From positions 16,378,698 to 16,442,697 of the forward strand of contig NC_054869.1 of NCBI RefSeq assembly GCF_018320785.1: a stretch of DNA of 64,000 nt. Direction: 5' to 3'. Within the stretch, counting starts at the first letter, position 1. Each line of letters begins with the position of its first letter. The stretch is from Cheilinus undulatus. Lineage: Eukaryota > Chordata > Actinopteri > Labriformes > Labridae. Under the pieces are notes generated by a model. It was not told the origin of the DNA. It saw nothing but the letters and a program-made list of their open reading frames with translations, and made no database searches. Shown piece after piece: positions 33,893-45,715 of the stretch. Made by a program: the position numbers and the translations under genes.

Positions 33893-35668
33893 GTAGAAAA
33901 CTAAGGTCACAGTTTTGCTTGCTTCGCACTGAAAAGACTTGGCCTTTACCTAAAGTGGTCTAGGAACAGTTGCTTTGTGAGGGGGCTCTGATTGGTGGGT
34001 CAGCATACAAATCAGAGAGCCAACAAAGGGTCAGATACATTTTGACACTGAATCTGCTTATTGGTCCAATGAATCATATTTGTTCAAGTTATTGTGTTTC
34101 TCCAACCCTTAAAAAAAGTTAGACTTACTAGGATGTCACCAAAATAACCACAATAAGGTGGTAAGCTGCTGCTGGGTGTCACTCTCAGGGCTCTGGGTAA
34201 TGTCTTCTTCAAGTGAGATACTTATATCTTTCCTTCCTTTGTTTTTTTTGTTTTTTTTACATAAAAAGAAAATAAAACATTTATGATCTGGGTTATTTAA
34301 CTTCATCTTTCTCAAGTCATAGGCATATTAGTCTCTATAATGAGACAGGGCTGATCTGAGCATCAGTCAGTTTGATTGTCTATATTATCAGCCTTTTTCT
34401 GACAGTCATTCAGAGAAAGCCTTTATCTCACTCACTGTTTTAACTTTAATTGTTGTAACAAGCAGATGGAAATTTTGAAGTCGTTCAACAGAAAAATCTG
34501 TCTTGAAACAGTGTTGCATCAGAATCGACAACTTCTCTTATAAACAAACTTCAGTTTTCTTCAGAGCTAGCAATCAGTCACTAAAATTCAGAAGAAACAG
34601 GTCATTTTTCTACCCTCCCCTCACATTGTCTTTAAAGCTCTCTGAAGCTTCGCAACTTTCAGAAGAACCCTAATGCCTTTTATAATGATAAGAAGAATTA
34701 TAATAATCAAATATGAACCTTTTGCTCAGGGTGAATTAACTGCTGCTCTGTGATCAGACTCTTGTAACTTCAGAATAAAGCAGCTTTTCAGGACTTGAAT
34801 GAAAACAGCCTTATTTACAGTTAGATCATACCCTTTCTGACATCAGGTTTCTTTAATGGTTTTTACAGTATGTGATAGCGTACACACCGTGGTCATTTTA
34901 CTCTATCAAGGAAATTGTCTGTATAGGATTACAAGGTTCTCCACTTGAAGCAGAGTTATATGTACATGTCTAATGTATCACAGGAGTTATAACGAAATGC
35001 ACTTTTTTATTTTTGTGAATTTCATGACTTTGTATTTTTTTTTTTTGTTAATTTCTCTAAAGGGGCTCTAAAATAAACTGTAAGAGAGTTTGGGTGATCT
35101 GTTTGGGGTAAAAAAAAAGCTACAAATGGTTCATTGTACAGATTTGTTTGTCTTTGTTAAATGAAATTAAGGACAATTTAGGTGAAAAATAATAAAGACA
35201 TTTCAAAAAGAATAATGTAAAGCTTAAAATATGTTGAAGTATTGTGCATGAAGGTTTATGTGCTGAAAAAGTTAGCATAAGGAAATAGTAATCATATGTT
35301 TTTGCTGTTGAGCAGGGAGATATTGCTGATGATTTCATTTCTTGAGTGACTGGTCAGTCATTTATTTTCCAGTTTTATACTTTAACCTTCTCAACCTCTT
35401 GGGTTCAATCAATCAGACCTTATTTTTACAGCACTTTTCATAATAAAATGTAGCAAAATGAAAGTTATGATTAAAAGATCCAGGCAGAAGGGAGCCAAAG
35501 GACCAGGGAAACACTATCATTAAATTATGATGAGGAAAAAATGAATTTGTTAGAATCTGTAAGACTTTTTTTAAAAGGAAATGTATAAAAAATAACCATA
35601 AAATGAACCGGAATAAGAAAACTAAAGGAAAATGATTTCAAAAATACTAAATGAATACCAAAATATAA
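33893..35668. other. Intergenic spacer, nothing recognised
   Basis: AT-rich with short homopolymer runs (T near 34240-34258 and 35033-35046). Hexamers AATAAA occur at 34270 and 35070 but cannot be tied to a gene. Confidence 0.4.
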
Positions 35669-36280
35669 GGGGTGGTAGTAGCTCAGTCTGTAAGCACTTG
35701 GGTTGAGTACCAGAAGGTCACTGGTTTAAGTTCCAGTCAGACCATGTCTGGATATTGGTCTGGTAGCTGTATAGGTGTCAGTTCACGTCCCGATTACTGC
35801 TGAAGGAGGTTCCCTAGAGCCTTGGTGGGTCAGGACACAAAAGTGGGTTGTAAAGCAATTTTCAGTCGGTTGCGGATGTGTGCCTGGAAAAAAAAAAAAA
35901 CAGTCTGTCTGAAAGTCTGTTGTGTGCTTTTATTTTAAAGTAAATCATCTCTGTTTTTCAGTCTCATCTTTTGTTTCATCTCAATCCCAACCCATCACAT
36001 TTTTCTTTATAGATATTTAGTAAGTAACAATTAAAAAATTGAAATAAAGGGTAGTGACTTCTTGTTAAGGAGCCTGTGGTGGGTCCTGATGCTAGACCAG
36101 TTGAGAACCAGAGCCTTATCGAGCTACCAAATCCACACCCACTCAGTTGACACTTATCTGTGGGCAGCGGCCCCTTACTCTGACATCTCTCCATTAGTGC
36201 GTGTATTTTAGCCTGTGTGTGTAGCATAAAAACAACAGAGTATACATATTGAATTCCCCCCTGAGGATGTAATAAAGTAC
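35669..36280 (+). mobile_element. tRNA-derived SINE, split by a hAT-type insertion
   Basis: The head GGGGTGGTAGTAGCTCAGTC has a tRNA-like A box (TAGCTCAGTCTGTAAGCACT) and, at 35726-35740, a B-box-like GGTTTAAGTTCC. This is the RNA polymerase III internal promoter of a tRNA-derived SINE common in percomorph fish. The body stops at 35823 and resumes after 36117 (GGGCAGCGGCCCCTTACTCT, GACATCTCTCCATTAGTGC). The tail near 36250-36280 is GAATTCCCCCCTGAGGATGT then AATAAAGTA. Without the insert the SINE is about 320 bases. Confidence 0.8.
35824..36109. mobile_element. hAT-type MITE inserted inside the SINE
   Basis: A 286-bp insert interrupts the SINE and is bounded by the 8-bp duplication AGAGCCTT (35816-35823 and 36110-36117). 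Its left part (GGTGGGTCAGGACACAAAAG, TGGGTTG) and right end (CTAGACCAGTTGAGAACC) match the element at 54714-55191. The first dozen or so bases of the usual left end are missing. Confidence 0.72.
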
Positions 36281-36369
36281 ATCTTATTCTATAATTCACA
36301 AAAAAAGTTGAATAAGATGATAAAACACTGAAAGATACTCCAGGATAATAAAATAGAGATATATGTTAT

Positions 36370-36374
36370 GCTGA

Positions 36375-36441
<67 letters not shown>
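36370..36441. repeat. TA dinucleotide microsatellite
   Basis: About 70 bases of nearly pure (TA)n with a few C and G interruptions, 90 bases downstream of the SINE tail. Hypermutable and prone to cruciform formation. Confidence 0.95.
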
Positions 36442-36443
<2 letters not shown>

Positions 36444-36642
36444 TGATAAAACTGACAAAAACTCATAAGTATAAAATTAAGTACAGTGCAATAACAATAT
36501 ATATGACTGTATACAATCAGTATCTGTGCTTACGAACAGGCCAGTGCACAGTCAGTATGAAAACAGTTTTTCTGTCTTTGTTCAACTTACTGAAATCATA
36601 CATTTTAAATGCAACCCACTTGATAAATGTATACTTCATACT

Positions 36643-37470
36643 AGTGCTGAACACTTTATCAAAAATTGATTTGAATTGCAATACGGCCTGCAATTTTTAA
36701 ATCGCAGGAGGTGCAATGCAAGGTTATTATAGTTAACTAAAACTAACTAAATAAATAAAACTAAAATTCAAAACTCATTTTAGTTAACTGAAACTAAATA
36801 AAGACTAAGCTTTACCAAAAAACTGAGAACTAACTAAAACTGTACTGTGCGCTTACAAAACTAAAATAAAATAAAAATGGAGATGAAATATCCTTAGTTT
36901 TAGTCTTTGACACAACCATACTGACTGGCACCTACACCCATGTCAGGGGAGTATTAAATTGCCTGATCTGATTGGTTAAAACTTCACACGGTGGTAGTTA
37001 ATGGCTGGATTTTTATTCAAACATCATCTTTAAATAAGTAAAATGATAAGTTAAGAGTAGCCTGTTTGCATACGTTTTTAAAAATGTATGATGTTCTCTC
37101 AGCCCCAACATCTGTCCGTATTAAACTAAAACTAATAAAAACTAAACTAAAACGAAGCATTTTTGCAAAACAAAAACTAAATGAAACTACCAAACCAACA
37201 GTCAAAACTAGTAGAAACTAAACTAAATCAAACACAGAAAGTGAAAACAAAATAAAAACTAATGAAAAATCCAAAACTATTATAACCTTGGTGAAATGTC
37301 TAGGCAATAAGATCAACTCCAAGTACCATTTTAATTTATAGATTTTTCAGCAGAGATATCCTGGCGCATGTTTTAAATACCAATGTAAGAATAAATTATT
37401 TTTGTGCAAAAAGTGTCACTCTTTAATACCATAAATAATATCAAAATTGCAATATAAGTCATAATATCAA
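36643..37470. repeat. Old dispersed repeat that hosts the nested MITE at 36719-37290
   Basis: TGAATTGCAATACGGCCTGC at 36672-36691 and AAATCGCAGGAGG, followed beyond the nested MITE by CAGCAGAGATATCCTGGCGC and ATTTTGTGCAAAAAGTG-like text, resemble one continuous fish repeat. The inner MITE cuts it. Outer boundaries are approximate. Confidence 0.45.
36719..37290. mobile_element. A-rich MITE with terminal inverted repeats and 8-bp duplication
   Basis: The left end is CAAGGTTATTATAGTTAACT and the right end is AAAACTATTATAACCTTG, which are inverse to each other over about 14-16 bases. Flanks GTGCAATG (36711-36718) and GTGAAATG (37291-37298) agree at seven of eight positions, consistent with a hAT-type 8-bp duplication. 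The body is biased, with many ACTAAA repeats and no coding frame. Confidence 0.75.
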
Positions 37471-37891
37471 ACAAAAAGGAAAAGACATAAACAGCCAAAC
37501 AAAAGTCCCTCTAATAGGAACAGGAAACCCTTCTAATTGTCGTTTATGCCTCCACATTAATAATTAAGTCAGGCAAAGTGAGTGATGGAGCCAGTCCTCC
37601 CACTATCCCCAGTCTTCAAACTCTGCAGACTTGGATAGGAAAAGGCCAAGGCCCTATTAATATGTAGGTCTGCTTATTAGAAAAGTCCAGCATCAAGCTT
37701 TGGAACATCTTTGTGTTTACTTCGAGGTGTGGCGGTAATGAAAAGTTAAAATTACCCATCACTAATCTGGGGCCTGCTGTTAGTCTGTTATCTATCCGTC
37801 TGTGGTCTGGACTCTGGACAGATTCCACGCATGCGCACATTGAGGTTTGTCTGCGTGTCATGTTGATGAATTCTGAAACTGGGTAGTCAAC
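37471..37891 (+). promoter_or_regulatory. bnip3l: BNIP3L promoter / 5' flank with NRF1-like site
   Basis: No ORF of interest. CACGCATGCGCA at 37826-37837 matches the NRF1 consensus YGCGCAYGCGCR at 11 of 12 positions and lies 55 bases before the ATG at 37892. NRF1 controls many nuclear genes for mitochondrial function, which fits a mitophagy receptor. The start of transcription is not known. Confidence 0.5.
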
Positions 37892-40800
37892 ATGTCCACC
37901 GCTGCTGCTCAACGGAACAATAACGAAGAGCCCGGGCTTCACGGTACGTACCAACGGCGTTTTTTTCCAGCTTCTAGTAATACAACGTCTACTTTACATA
38001 ATCGTAACTTCTCTGTGCATGTTTTGGGGGATTTTTCGTATAATTTAGATTTTATTGTAAAGTTGCATCGGGTTTGGTATTTCCTCTTCTTCTGGGAGGG
38101 GTAGGGGTGATGTTGTTTGACGTCACTTTAAGCTAGCCAGTTGCATCGGGATAAATATTTGATTGATGGCAGAGCAGCCAATCATGTTCACAGCTCGGCG
38201 AAGGGCGGGCACGCGTACAATGAAAACAAGTTTGGGACAAAAGGCGAAATATATGTTATATTTTTCTAGACGATTTCCAGAAATGCAAAATAATGGGTCA
38301 TAACATTTTAATTCAATTTCCAGTCTTGTTGTCTTTCACATAAAAGGAAAAAAGTCGTCATAATTAAGTAGGATTTCTTAAAAGAACACAATGATACGAT
38401 GTTAGCTCAAGTGCATTCGGTCTGATAGCACCCAAAATAAATTTATAATGTTAAACTGGCAAAACATAAGTTTGTATTTGAATCGATAAACAATATATGT
38501 TTAAGAATGATGCATTCGTGGACGTGCGCTTTTTGTGTCTACATCACAGCTGGAACAGCGACATGCCTGGGCATATGGTCTAACACAGCACTACTGTTAT
38601 GCAACCTCTCAAGTGAGCAGCATGGATGACAAACAGGGCTGTAAATGTGCTAAAATGTTACAAGGCGTATGTCGCCGTAATAAACGAATTACATTTTATT
38701 TTCAGTTAAAACATATCAATGCATACCGTGTTATTTTAAGTTTAACATTCCGTGCTCATCCAAGCCTGCTGTCTGTAAGAGATTACATAACCTCCTGCCT
38801 GGAAAAAAAATGTGCAAGCTGTTTGTGGGGCAGTGGCACAAAGACATGCATGCTATCACTGCAGTGCACGCACACCCAGATCATTTAAATGCACAGTGTC
38901 AGAAATGTAGGTCAGCTGTTTTCCTTTGAAAGCAAACAGAGGTGTGTTTCTTTGTGGTGCTCAATCTGCAGTTTTTGGTTAGCACTTTAAGCACAACAAG
39001 CTTCATTTTCCTTCCTTCCTTCCATCCTCTTGACCCCCTTTTTGGTGCCAAGGCTCTTGGGTAGAGCTGGAGCTGAATGGGAACACAGGGGCCCAGGGCA
39101 ACATGCAGACCAACCTGCAAGCGGCACCAGCTGCAGACCAAATAAATGCCAATGCTGGCATTAGTCAAACCATGCAGACCCTGGAAGTGGTGCCTGAGAG
39201 CGATGAAACCCTTATTGGAGGACTAGAGCACGTGCCGTCATCCTCTTCTATCCACAATGGAGACATGGAAAAGATCCTACTGGATGCACAGCATGAATCC
39301 AGCCCTAGTAACTCTGCTTGTGATAGGTAGGAATATAGACAATTTTTTGTTCTTTAGAGCTCAGACAAATGTTTGCTCTCTACTAATTTTTGTCTCTTTC
39401 ATCCCAATATATTTGATTCAGTCCTCACAGGCCACCAAGTCCAGAACAGGATGAAGGCCAGATAACTTTTGATGTAGAAATGCCAAGTCCAAGAGGTAGT
39501 CAGGTACACAACATTCAGTAATCTTGACTAAAAGACATCTGTAAGTTCTTATATTGATGGACTTAATCCAGACTTTTTTTAACATCATGTTTCCAGTCAG
39601 AGGAAGAAGGTCTGGACCAGGAGAGAGAAGAAGACATTTTGATGAACAAAGAAGTTGAGTGGGTCGCTGATTGGTCCAGCCGGCCTGAAAACATTCCACC
39701 AAAGTAAGCAGACTACATTTTCTAGAGTAATTAACATTAATGTGGATATTTATGTTAACTTGGATTTTGCTTCAGCTTTGCATGATTTTTTTAAATCTTC
39801 ACAGAGAATTCCACTTCAGGCACCCCAGACGTTCAGTTTCTCTCAGTATGAGAAAGAGTGGAGTCATGAAGAAAGGGGGCATCTTTTCTGCAGAATTCCT
39901 CAAAGTTTTCATCCCTTCCTTGCTCATCTCACACATTCTCGCTCTCGGCCTCGGGTGAGTATGAGTCCATGCAGCTCTACCGTCATGCACATTGCTTAGC
40001 TTCTTTGCAAGTTAGATATTCCTGTGACTTATGCATTTGGAGAGGGTCAATATGGGTGGGATGATTGTCATATAACCAGTGCACTGCTATTTAAACCTCT
40101 GCAAGTTATGTATCTAATGATAGTCTTCTGTTTTTAATGACTTGGAAGTGTTAAACAAGCATGTAGGGTAAACAGAGACTTTGGCTCAGTCCCCATCCAT
40201 TCCTTGCCCTTATCACTTAGTCTTCCCTCTATGTTTTGCAGATTCATATTAAGGGGTAAGGTGTCCCAATTATTGTTGGAATGGAGGAGGAGGGTTAAGT
40301 ACTAGGTCTGCATGGCCCTTCAAAGTGAGGTTTTCCAGAGGCACACTCCAAACTGGGTGTCATGGGAAAGCTCCCAGAACCTTGCAAATCATCAGCAAGA
40401 TTTGAAAATTACCACAACAACCTTATATCAATTTTATGCTGTTTCAATGCAATATGTTTGTAGTAGAAATATCAGGTAATTTTGCATATGTTTACATTAT
40501 GCTGTCAACAACTTCTGATAATGTATCAGGAACTTCAAGACTCCTCCCATTTTAAAGGGGAGGATTTAAGATAAGATAATACTTTATTGATTGAAATTCT
40601 GGAGAGTATGCAAACATTTCCAAACAATAAAAAAGTGCCAAATTAAAACAAGCAAAGTCCACAACTAAGCCACAACTGAAATGATGCAGCAGTGCAAACA
40701 GATGAGTAAAAAAATATTTACATTAACTTATAAAAAATATCACATAAAGTTGTAAAAGACAGAAGAAAGGTCAGAGCTGCTGCAATAGGCTGTCTACTCT

Positions 40801-42253
40801 CTCAGTCCCCAGATGTAGTTTTTCATTACTACCCCTTGTAACTCTTTTTCAAAGGGCAGAATGTTTTTCAAAATCAAGGTTATGGTAAACTTTAAAAATT
40901 AGACTGGCCGTGTAATTAATGTACAAGTGATAAAAATACGAACAGTATTAACCCCCCTTTAAACTTGCACTGTGCTCTGAGATTTCCCAACATTGGGATG
41001 CATTTGTGTAAGTGGATGATCAAATTTCTTCATGTTCAGGTCTGAAAAATCTGGGTGAAGAGAGCTGATAAGTAAATCAAGCATATGACAGTCTGGAACA
41101 TTCACCACAAGATATTTAGTGGACTGGTGATGTTGTTTACATCAACCACTTTAAGCTGCACCGGGGGGCTTGCAGGGAAAAAGTCACAGTTAAGTCTAGG
41201 TGAAAAGTTCATTTGTCTGTGTTCACTCATGGAGTTCACCAAGATAAATTTGCAGGAGTTTTATGCAGGTGTGAATAGGGCTATACAGTTTGTCCCTCAC
41301 ACTGTGCAGTTTCATGTGTCGGACAGGAAGGTGGGGGGTTCTCAGGAAGGAGGGTGGCATGTAAAAAAGATCCAAGTCCAGGATGGTGGACAAATCAACA
41401 GAGTCCCGCACTATAGCTGCTGTCACAGTGGCACAAAATTCCTTAAGTTTTATAAGTGAGCTGCATGTGTGAATTCAAATAGACAAATTGGTCAGACTTA
41501 ATCTAGAGTTTCTTCTGCCAGCCCCCAAATGAATGCCCATGTGTAGTCTGATTGAACTGATGTGGGAACACAGCCTAATATGATAAAGAGAATTCCTGGA
41601 CCCCAGGTTGGAAACCAGTGATATAGTAGACTAAGTTGCTTCCTACACCACCTCTGTGACATTCATTTTGCATCATGTCTAACCCCCCACTCCCCCCGCC
41701 CGTCTGACAGGGATAGTCTTCTGCTGTGAGGTGCATAGTTGAACAATGAGCTCAGGTGGATTTTTAGGTTGAAATTCTCTAATGTATATAGTGCTTTGTG
41801 TAAAGAGAGGTATTCACAGCATCAGCTAACGAGTGTAAAAGAACATACTGTTGAGCCTAAAGGAATAGGAAGCAGCATCACCACCTGAATAAAAACTGAA
41901 CCTGTCCCAACACATATACATCATCTACTGCTCTTTTCATACACCCTAACTTCAAACAGAAATTTAACCAGGGGCTGGTGTGAAAAATTCTGGGTAGAGT
42001 CAGGGTGAAAATATTGTCCATTTGAGTTCACACATACAGCTCAAACAGAAACATGCAGCAGTTCTGTGTGAAAACACCAAATGCCTGCCAAAAGTTTTGT
42101 ATGTTAGGCTTGTTAAAGCTGTTACATCTTTACCATTAGGATTGCCACCTTGCATCAGCCTTTTTTAACTACTGCAAATTCATTTTCTGGTTTTGTTTTT
42201 GCAGCGTGTACATTGGGAAGAGAATTGCCACAGCCCCCACCAGTTCCTACTGA
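37892..42253 (+). CDS. bnip3l: BNIP3L/NIX mitophagy receptor (complete, 6 exons, 237 aa)
   Basis: Outer mitochondrial membrane receptor that recruits LC3/GABARAP for mitophagy, for example under hypoxia and in red-cell maturation. Exons are 37892-37943, 39053-39326, 39422-39503, 39597-39703, 39805-39954 and 42205-42253, all GT-AG with matching phases. The LC3-interacting motif W-V-E-L is at residues 20-23 and spans the exon 1/2 junction region. [20 protein letters not shown] is the conserved core with the BH3-like area. [19 protein letters not shown] and [10 protein letters not shown] follow. The C-terminal membrane anchor is at about residues 206-225 ([15 protein letters not shown]), with the S-H-x-x-A-x-x-x-G dimer motif kept. 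It is slightly longer than human BNIP3L (219). The a or b teleost copy is not resolved. Confidence 0.97.
38118..38125. promoter_or_regulatory. bnip3l: Palindromic CRE (TGACGTCA) in BNIP3L intron 1
   Basis: A perfect full CRE palindrome, the CREB/ATF binding sequence, lies 226 bases after the BNIP3L start codon, in CpG-containing sequence. Proximity to the promoter makes function plausible but not shown. Confidence 0.45.
38522..38527 (+). promoter_or_regulatory. bnip3l: Candidate hypoxia response element core
   Basis: ACGTGC in the context GTGGACGTGCGC matches the HIF core RCGTG. BNIP3L is a known HIF-1 target in mammals. A five-base core is common by chance, so this is only a candidate. Confidence 0.3.
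39955..42204 (+). other. bnip3l: BNIP3L intron 5 with retroposon-tail and dispersed repeat
   Basis: 2.25 kb. At 40563-40600, AAGATAAGATAATACTTTATTGATTG is the reverse complement of the tail shared by fish SINEs and LINEs (AATAAAGTATTATCTT), so a minus-strand retroposon end extends right to perhaps 40860. From about 41440 to 42100 there is a stretch with the AGCTGCATGTGTGAAT phrase also seen near 4617-4633. No exon is supported; openings at 41085-41459 lack features. Confidence 0.5.
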
Positions 42254-43700
42254 ATAGAAGTTGAAGCAGTGCCTGGATGTTCTTCTTTCTCCAAGTCTCC
42301 CCACCATCCTCCTGTTGTTAAGACGTCTCCCTGCATCTATTGTAAAAACCCATATTTCTCCTCCAATCAGCATTCAATTCTGTCACATTGTAGATGTAGT
42401 TATAGAGTTATACACATGACGTAATGTTGCCGCACTCCATCACCTTTTGACACAGGGCAACATTGTTATAAGTCATCATCTTGAATTCAGTGGATGACTG
42501 ACCCTGTTATAGCTGGAACAATATTACTCATCCTTTTAAACTCCAAACTCTTTGACAGGATTTGATGTCCAGAGGCTTCAGGGTTTTAAGTTTTTCTACT
42601 TGTTTTCTTGTTTTGTCATGAGAAATCTGGCCTTTTGTCCCAAGCTGAATCTCTTTTAGTGTCTCTGTAAGCAAGAGTGTATGAACCAAAAATCAGCGCC
42701 ATATCTGCAGTACCAACAACTAGAATTGGCTCCTGCAACAGCAGGGACTTGTTTCGCCTTAATTTTTTGAAGTAAACATTCAAGGTGCAGTTATTTGGGG
42801 ATGGAGGGGGGGAAACAATGCTGCACAGTGGGATTTGTTTTTTAAATTCCACACATTTCTGAGAAGAAGTTGTACCACATTGACTCCTGAGGGTTACTTA
42901 TAAAAGCTTTGTTTTTTTGAAGGTTGGAAAGCTTAAACACTGATGTAGTATGTAGCTGCAAAATTTTACATAAAGGTTGATTGAATACCTATGCTAGTGG
43001 AAACTAGGCTGAGTGGCTTTTTATAAGCTATATGCTATTTTATTTTCATTTTGCCAACATATCGTATTCTTTAACGTAACATAGCAGAAATGGCTAAGTG
43101 CCAAATTTGTATCTTTCACCGCTGCACAATGGTGATTTATCTTAGACTGTTTTTTTTATTTTCTTTTATGTTTAGGTATTTAAAGATGTAGATGTGAAAA
43201 TAATCTAAGCTGTGATTTGCCCCATGTACACCTTTTGACATCGTATAATTTCTTTATACATTGATATTAATGCATATTATATCATTGTTATTATATAGCA
43301 TTGTTGCAGTGTACGTAATGTGATTTTCCTGTTTTAATAGCTGAAGCCAAGAAAAGAGGAAGTTTTTTTTCCCCAAGGCCTTGTCTGAAAGTGTCATCTG
43401 ACTTTTAGCTAGATCACACTGTGCAATCATTTCACATAACATAATGCAATAAACAGTGTAAAGAGTGAGATGTTTTCTATGTTGATGCTTGCTGGAGGAC
43501 ATCATTGAGTCATATGGAAACCACTGACCATAATGTACCGTTTGGCTGCATTGTTTTTTTAGCATTCATCCTGCATACAGGCTTTGATGCATTGTATAAC
43601 TCACACTAACCCATAAACTGTCACCATAACAGGCTTATGTACAGTTGATCAGTGTGCAATACAGAGCATTTTGGACTTTGAATAAAGTTTGTACTGTATA
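42254..43700 (+). other. bnip3l: BNIP3L 3' UTR
   Basis: About 1.4 kb without coding potential. An AATAAA at 43681-43686 in GACTTTGAATAAAGTTTGTAC is the best candidate for the transcript end; an earlier AATAAA occurs at about 43448. AT-rich with scattered ATTTA motifs. Confidence 0.6.
43681..43686 (+). terminator. bnip3l: Polyadenylation signal of BNIP3L
   Basis: AATAAA followed by GT-rich sequence (GTTTGTACTGTATACAGTG), the usual downstream element arrangement. It is the last hexamer before the Tc1-like relic begins. Confidence 0.6.
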
Positions 43701-43854
43701 CAGTGGCTGAGGTATAAATACATAGAGTGGACAGAGGTACACAGACCTTAATGCATTGTTTAAGTCATGATAACAAATAAAATACACATATCATCAGTGT
43801 GGGCCTCTGCATTTTTGATTGGTGACTGGCTTTTAAAATCTGAATGGAAATTTA

Positions 43855-45010
43855 CAGTGGATGTTTTACCCTTTTACTGATTTTATAAATCAACCATTGT
43901 CAATACAATTTGGCCTTTTTTTTTTTTTTTTGGATTAAAAAAATGTTGACGTGAAAACAGATTTCTAAAAAGTAATGCCATTTATATTAAAAAATGTAAT
44001 GTAAAATAAGTGACTGGATAGATATTCATCCTTTGAAGTGATTGTAGTAAAAAGAATCCTGTGCCTGGAAGGTCCAGTCACTGTTTAATCAACTCAGAGG
44101 AAAAAGGTTATTTTAATGATATGTCAGAGGAGGAAATAAAAATATTTCCAAGGCACTAAACATCCTCTGGAGTTCGGTGAAGTACACCATCAAGAAATGG
44201 AAAGAATATGGCACATGTATGTGTTCATGGGAAAGTGGCGAAGAGAAAGCCACTGTCAAAGAAAACTCAACTAGAGTTGATAAAAGATGTGGGAGACTCC
44301 ATGGTCAAGTGGACAAAAGTTTTTTTGGGTCTGATTAAAATAAAAATGGTGCTTTTTGGCCATCAGAAAATCACATCACTACAAACACGCCATCCCTACT
44401 GAGAAGCACAGTGGTAGCAGCATCATGATGTGGGGATGCTTCTCAGCAGCTGGTCATGGAAGGCTTGGGAGATAGAGGGTAAAATAAATGCAGCAAAATA
44501 TAGAAAAATTATTAAGTCTAATCATATTTAGTTTGCAAGAGAATTGTTGCTTGGGAGAAGATTTATTTTCAAGCAAGACATTGACCTGAAGCATACAGCA
44601 AAAGTTACACAGAAATGGTTTAAAGACAACAAGGGGGATGTTCTGGAGTGGCCAAGTCAAAGCCCAGACGTCGGTCCAATAAAGAATTTGTGGCTGGACT
44701 TGTAAAGTGCTGTTCATTCCTGACCCCCATGCATCCTGGCAGAGCTTGAGCAGTTCTGCAACAAAGAATGGAGTTAAATTGCAGATGTGCAGGCTTGATC
44801 AAAACCCACACAGACTCAGTACTGTGATTGCAGCCAAAGGTACATCTACTAAATACTGACTTGAAGGGAGGTGAATATCTATGCAACAACTTATTTCACA
44901 TGACATATTTTTATTTAATTGACATTACTTTGTGAAAATCTATTTTCATTTTGACATTAAAGATGGGTTGGGTAAAAAAGCCAAATTATATTGATAATGT
45001 TTGAGTTATA
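43855..45010 (+). mobile_element. Tc1-like DNA transposon relic (family A, copy 2)
   Basis: Same family as 3056-4262. It shares GATGTTTTACCCTTTTACTGA at the left and the same internal order. Transposase scraps read rightward: GKVAKRKPLSKKTQ (44230-44270), KMVLFGHQK (44343-44370), RRFIFKQDIDLKHTAKVTQK near 44556-44615, and VLEWPSQSPD with LWLDL near 44640-44700. Inverted ends pair CAATACAATTTGGCC (about 43900) with GCCAAATTATATTGATAATG (about 44980-45000). It is more decayed than copy 1, and the left tip carries a deletion. Confidence 0.82.
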
Positions 45011-45715
45011 AAATCTATATAATAATAATTCTGTAATCTATTTGTTTGTGGTTGTAGGTAAAGCTGGGGAAGACTGAATGAGAACACTTTTTCATATGAG
45101 CACTCTCAGTTGTGTGTTTGTACATCAGGAAGATGACAGGAAAAGTAAACCTCAGAGTTACCTCACTGTTTGGGGTTAAGGCTCTTCCTCCAGAGTTAGT
45201 CAGCTGAGATCATTTAAAAAGCAGCAAGTATAACTCACTGATGTTATCTGCAGAGATTTGTCTTGATATCTCTGGGATCAAATTAACCATTCAGTCACTG
45301 ACCCAGCATTTGTAGGTCACATATGATTTCAAATCATATATTTGTAAGGCCTCTCTTATCAATTCTTCATTGAAAAAAAGTTTAAAGACAACATTAAATG
45401 GATGTGATGCCTTAGTTTTATAGTTGCACATTTATTAATAATTAAAATGCATTTGTTAATCATCAAAAAAGTGGTTTGACAGACAAGGAAAAGACAGAAA
45501 CTCAGGAAAATAACCAAATAAATATAAGCCAGGCCAAACAGACAAAATTCAATCAATAGAAAGACAAAAAACACAACAGAAATGTAAAAGATGAAACAAG
45601 ACTTAAGGGATAATAAAGATTTTTTTTAAAGCTGCAACAAAGAAGAGCTGAAGTGGGTAATTCTGGCACAACCTCACCAACTCCCAAGGTGCATGGAGGA
45701 TGCAGAAAGTCTTGA
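45011..45715. other. Spacer between BNIP3L and DPYSL2, nothing recognised
   Basis: AT-rich; minus-strand openings are driven by AT bias. No gene or clear element. Confidence 0.4.

Larger units (their letters stand above)
37944..39052 (+). other. bnip3l: BNIP3L intron 1
   Basis: 1.1 kb, CpG-containing in its first 350 bases, which together with the promoter suggests an unmethylated CpG island extending into the intron. No repeat or second gene; the 117-codon opening at 38535 is not supported by any protein feature. Confidence 0.5.

Noticed and set aside
35669-35742. Possible tRNA gene with A and B boxes
   Set aside because: The cloverleaf is not restored, and the sequence continues into a SINE body and tail, so it is a SINE head.
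36368-36700. 110-codon opening starting in the TA repeat
   Set aside because: The first third is translated microsatellite (Ile/Tyr runs), the rest AT-rich; not coding.
38535-38888. 117-codon opening in BNIP3L intron 1
   Set aside because: It lies inside an intron with clear flanking exons and has no recognisable domain, and no splice link to either exon keeps frame.
39655-39999. 114-codon opening overlapping BNIP3L exons 4-5
   Set aside because: Alternative frame across two true exons and the intron between them.
41085-41459. 124-codon opening in BNIP3L intron 5
   Set aside because: The region looks like dispersed repeat, and no domain or splice signals fit.
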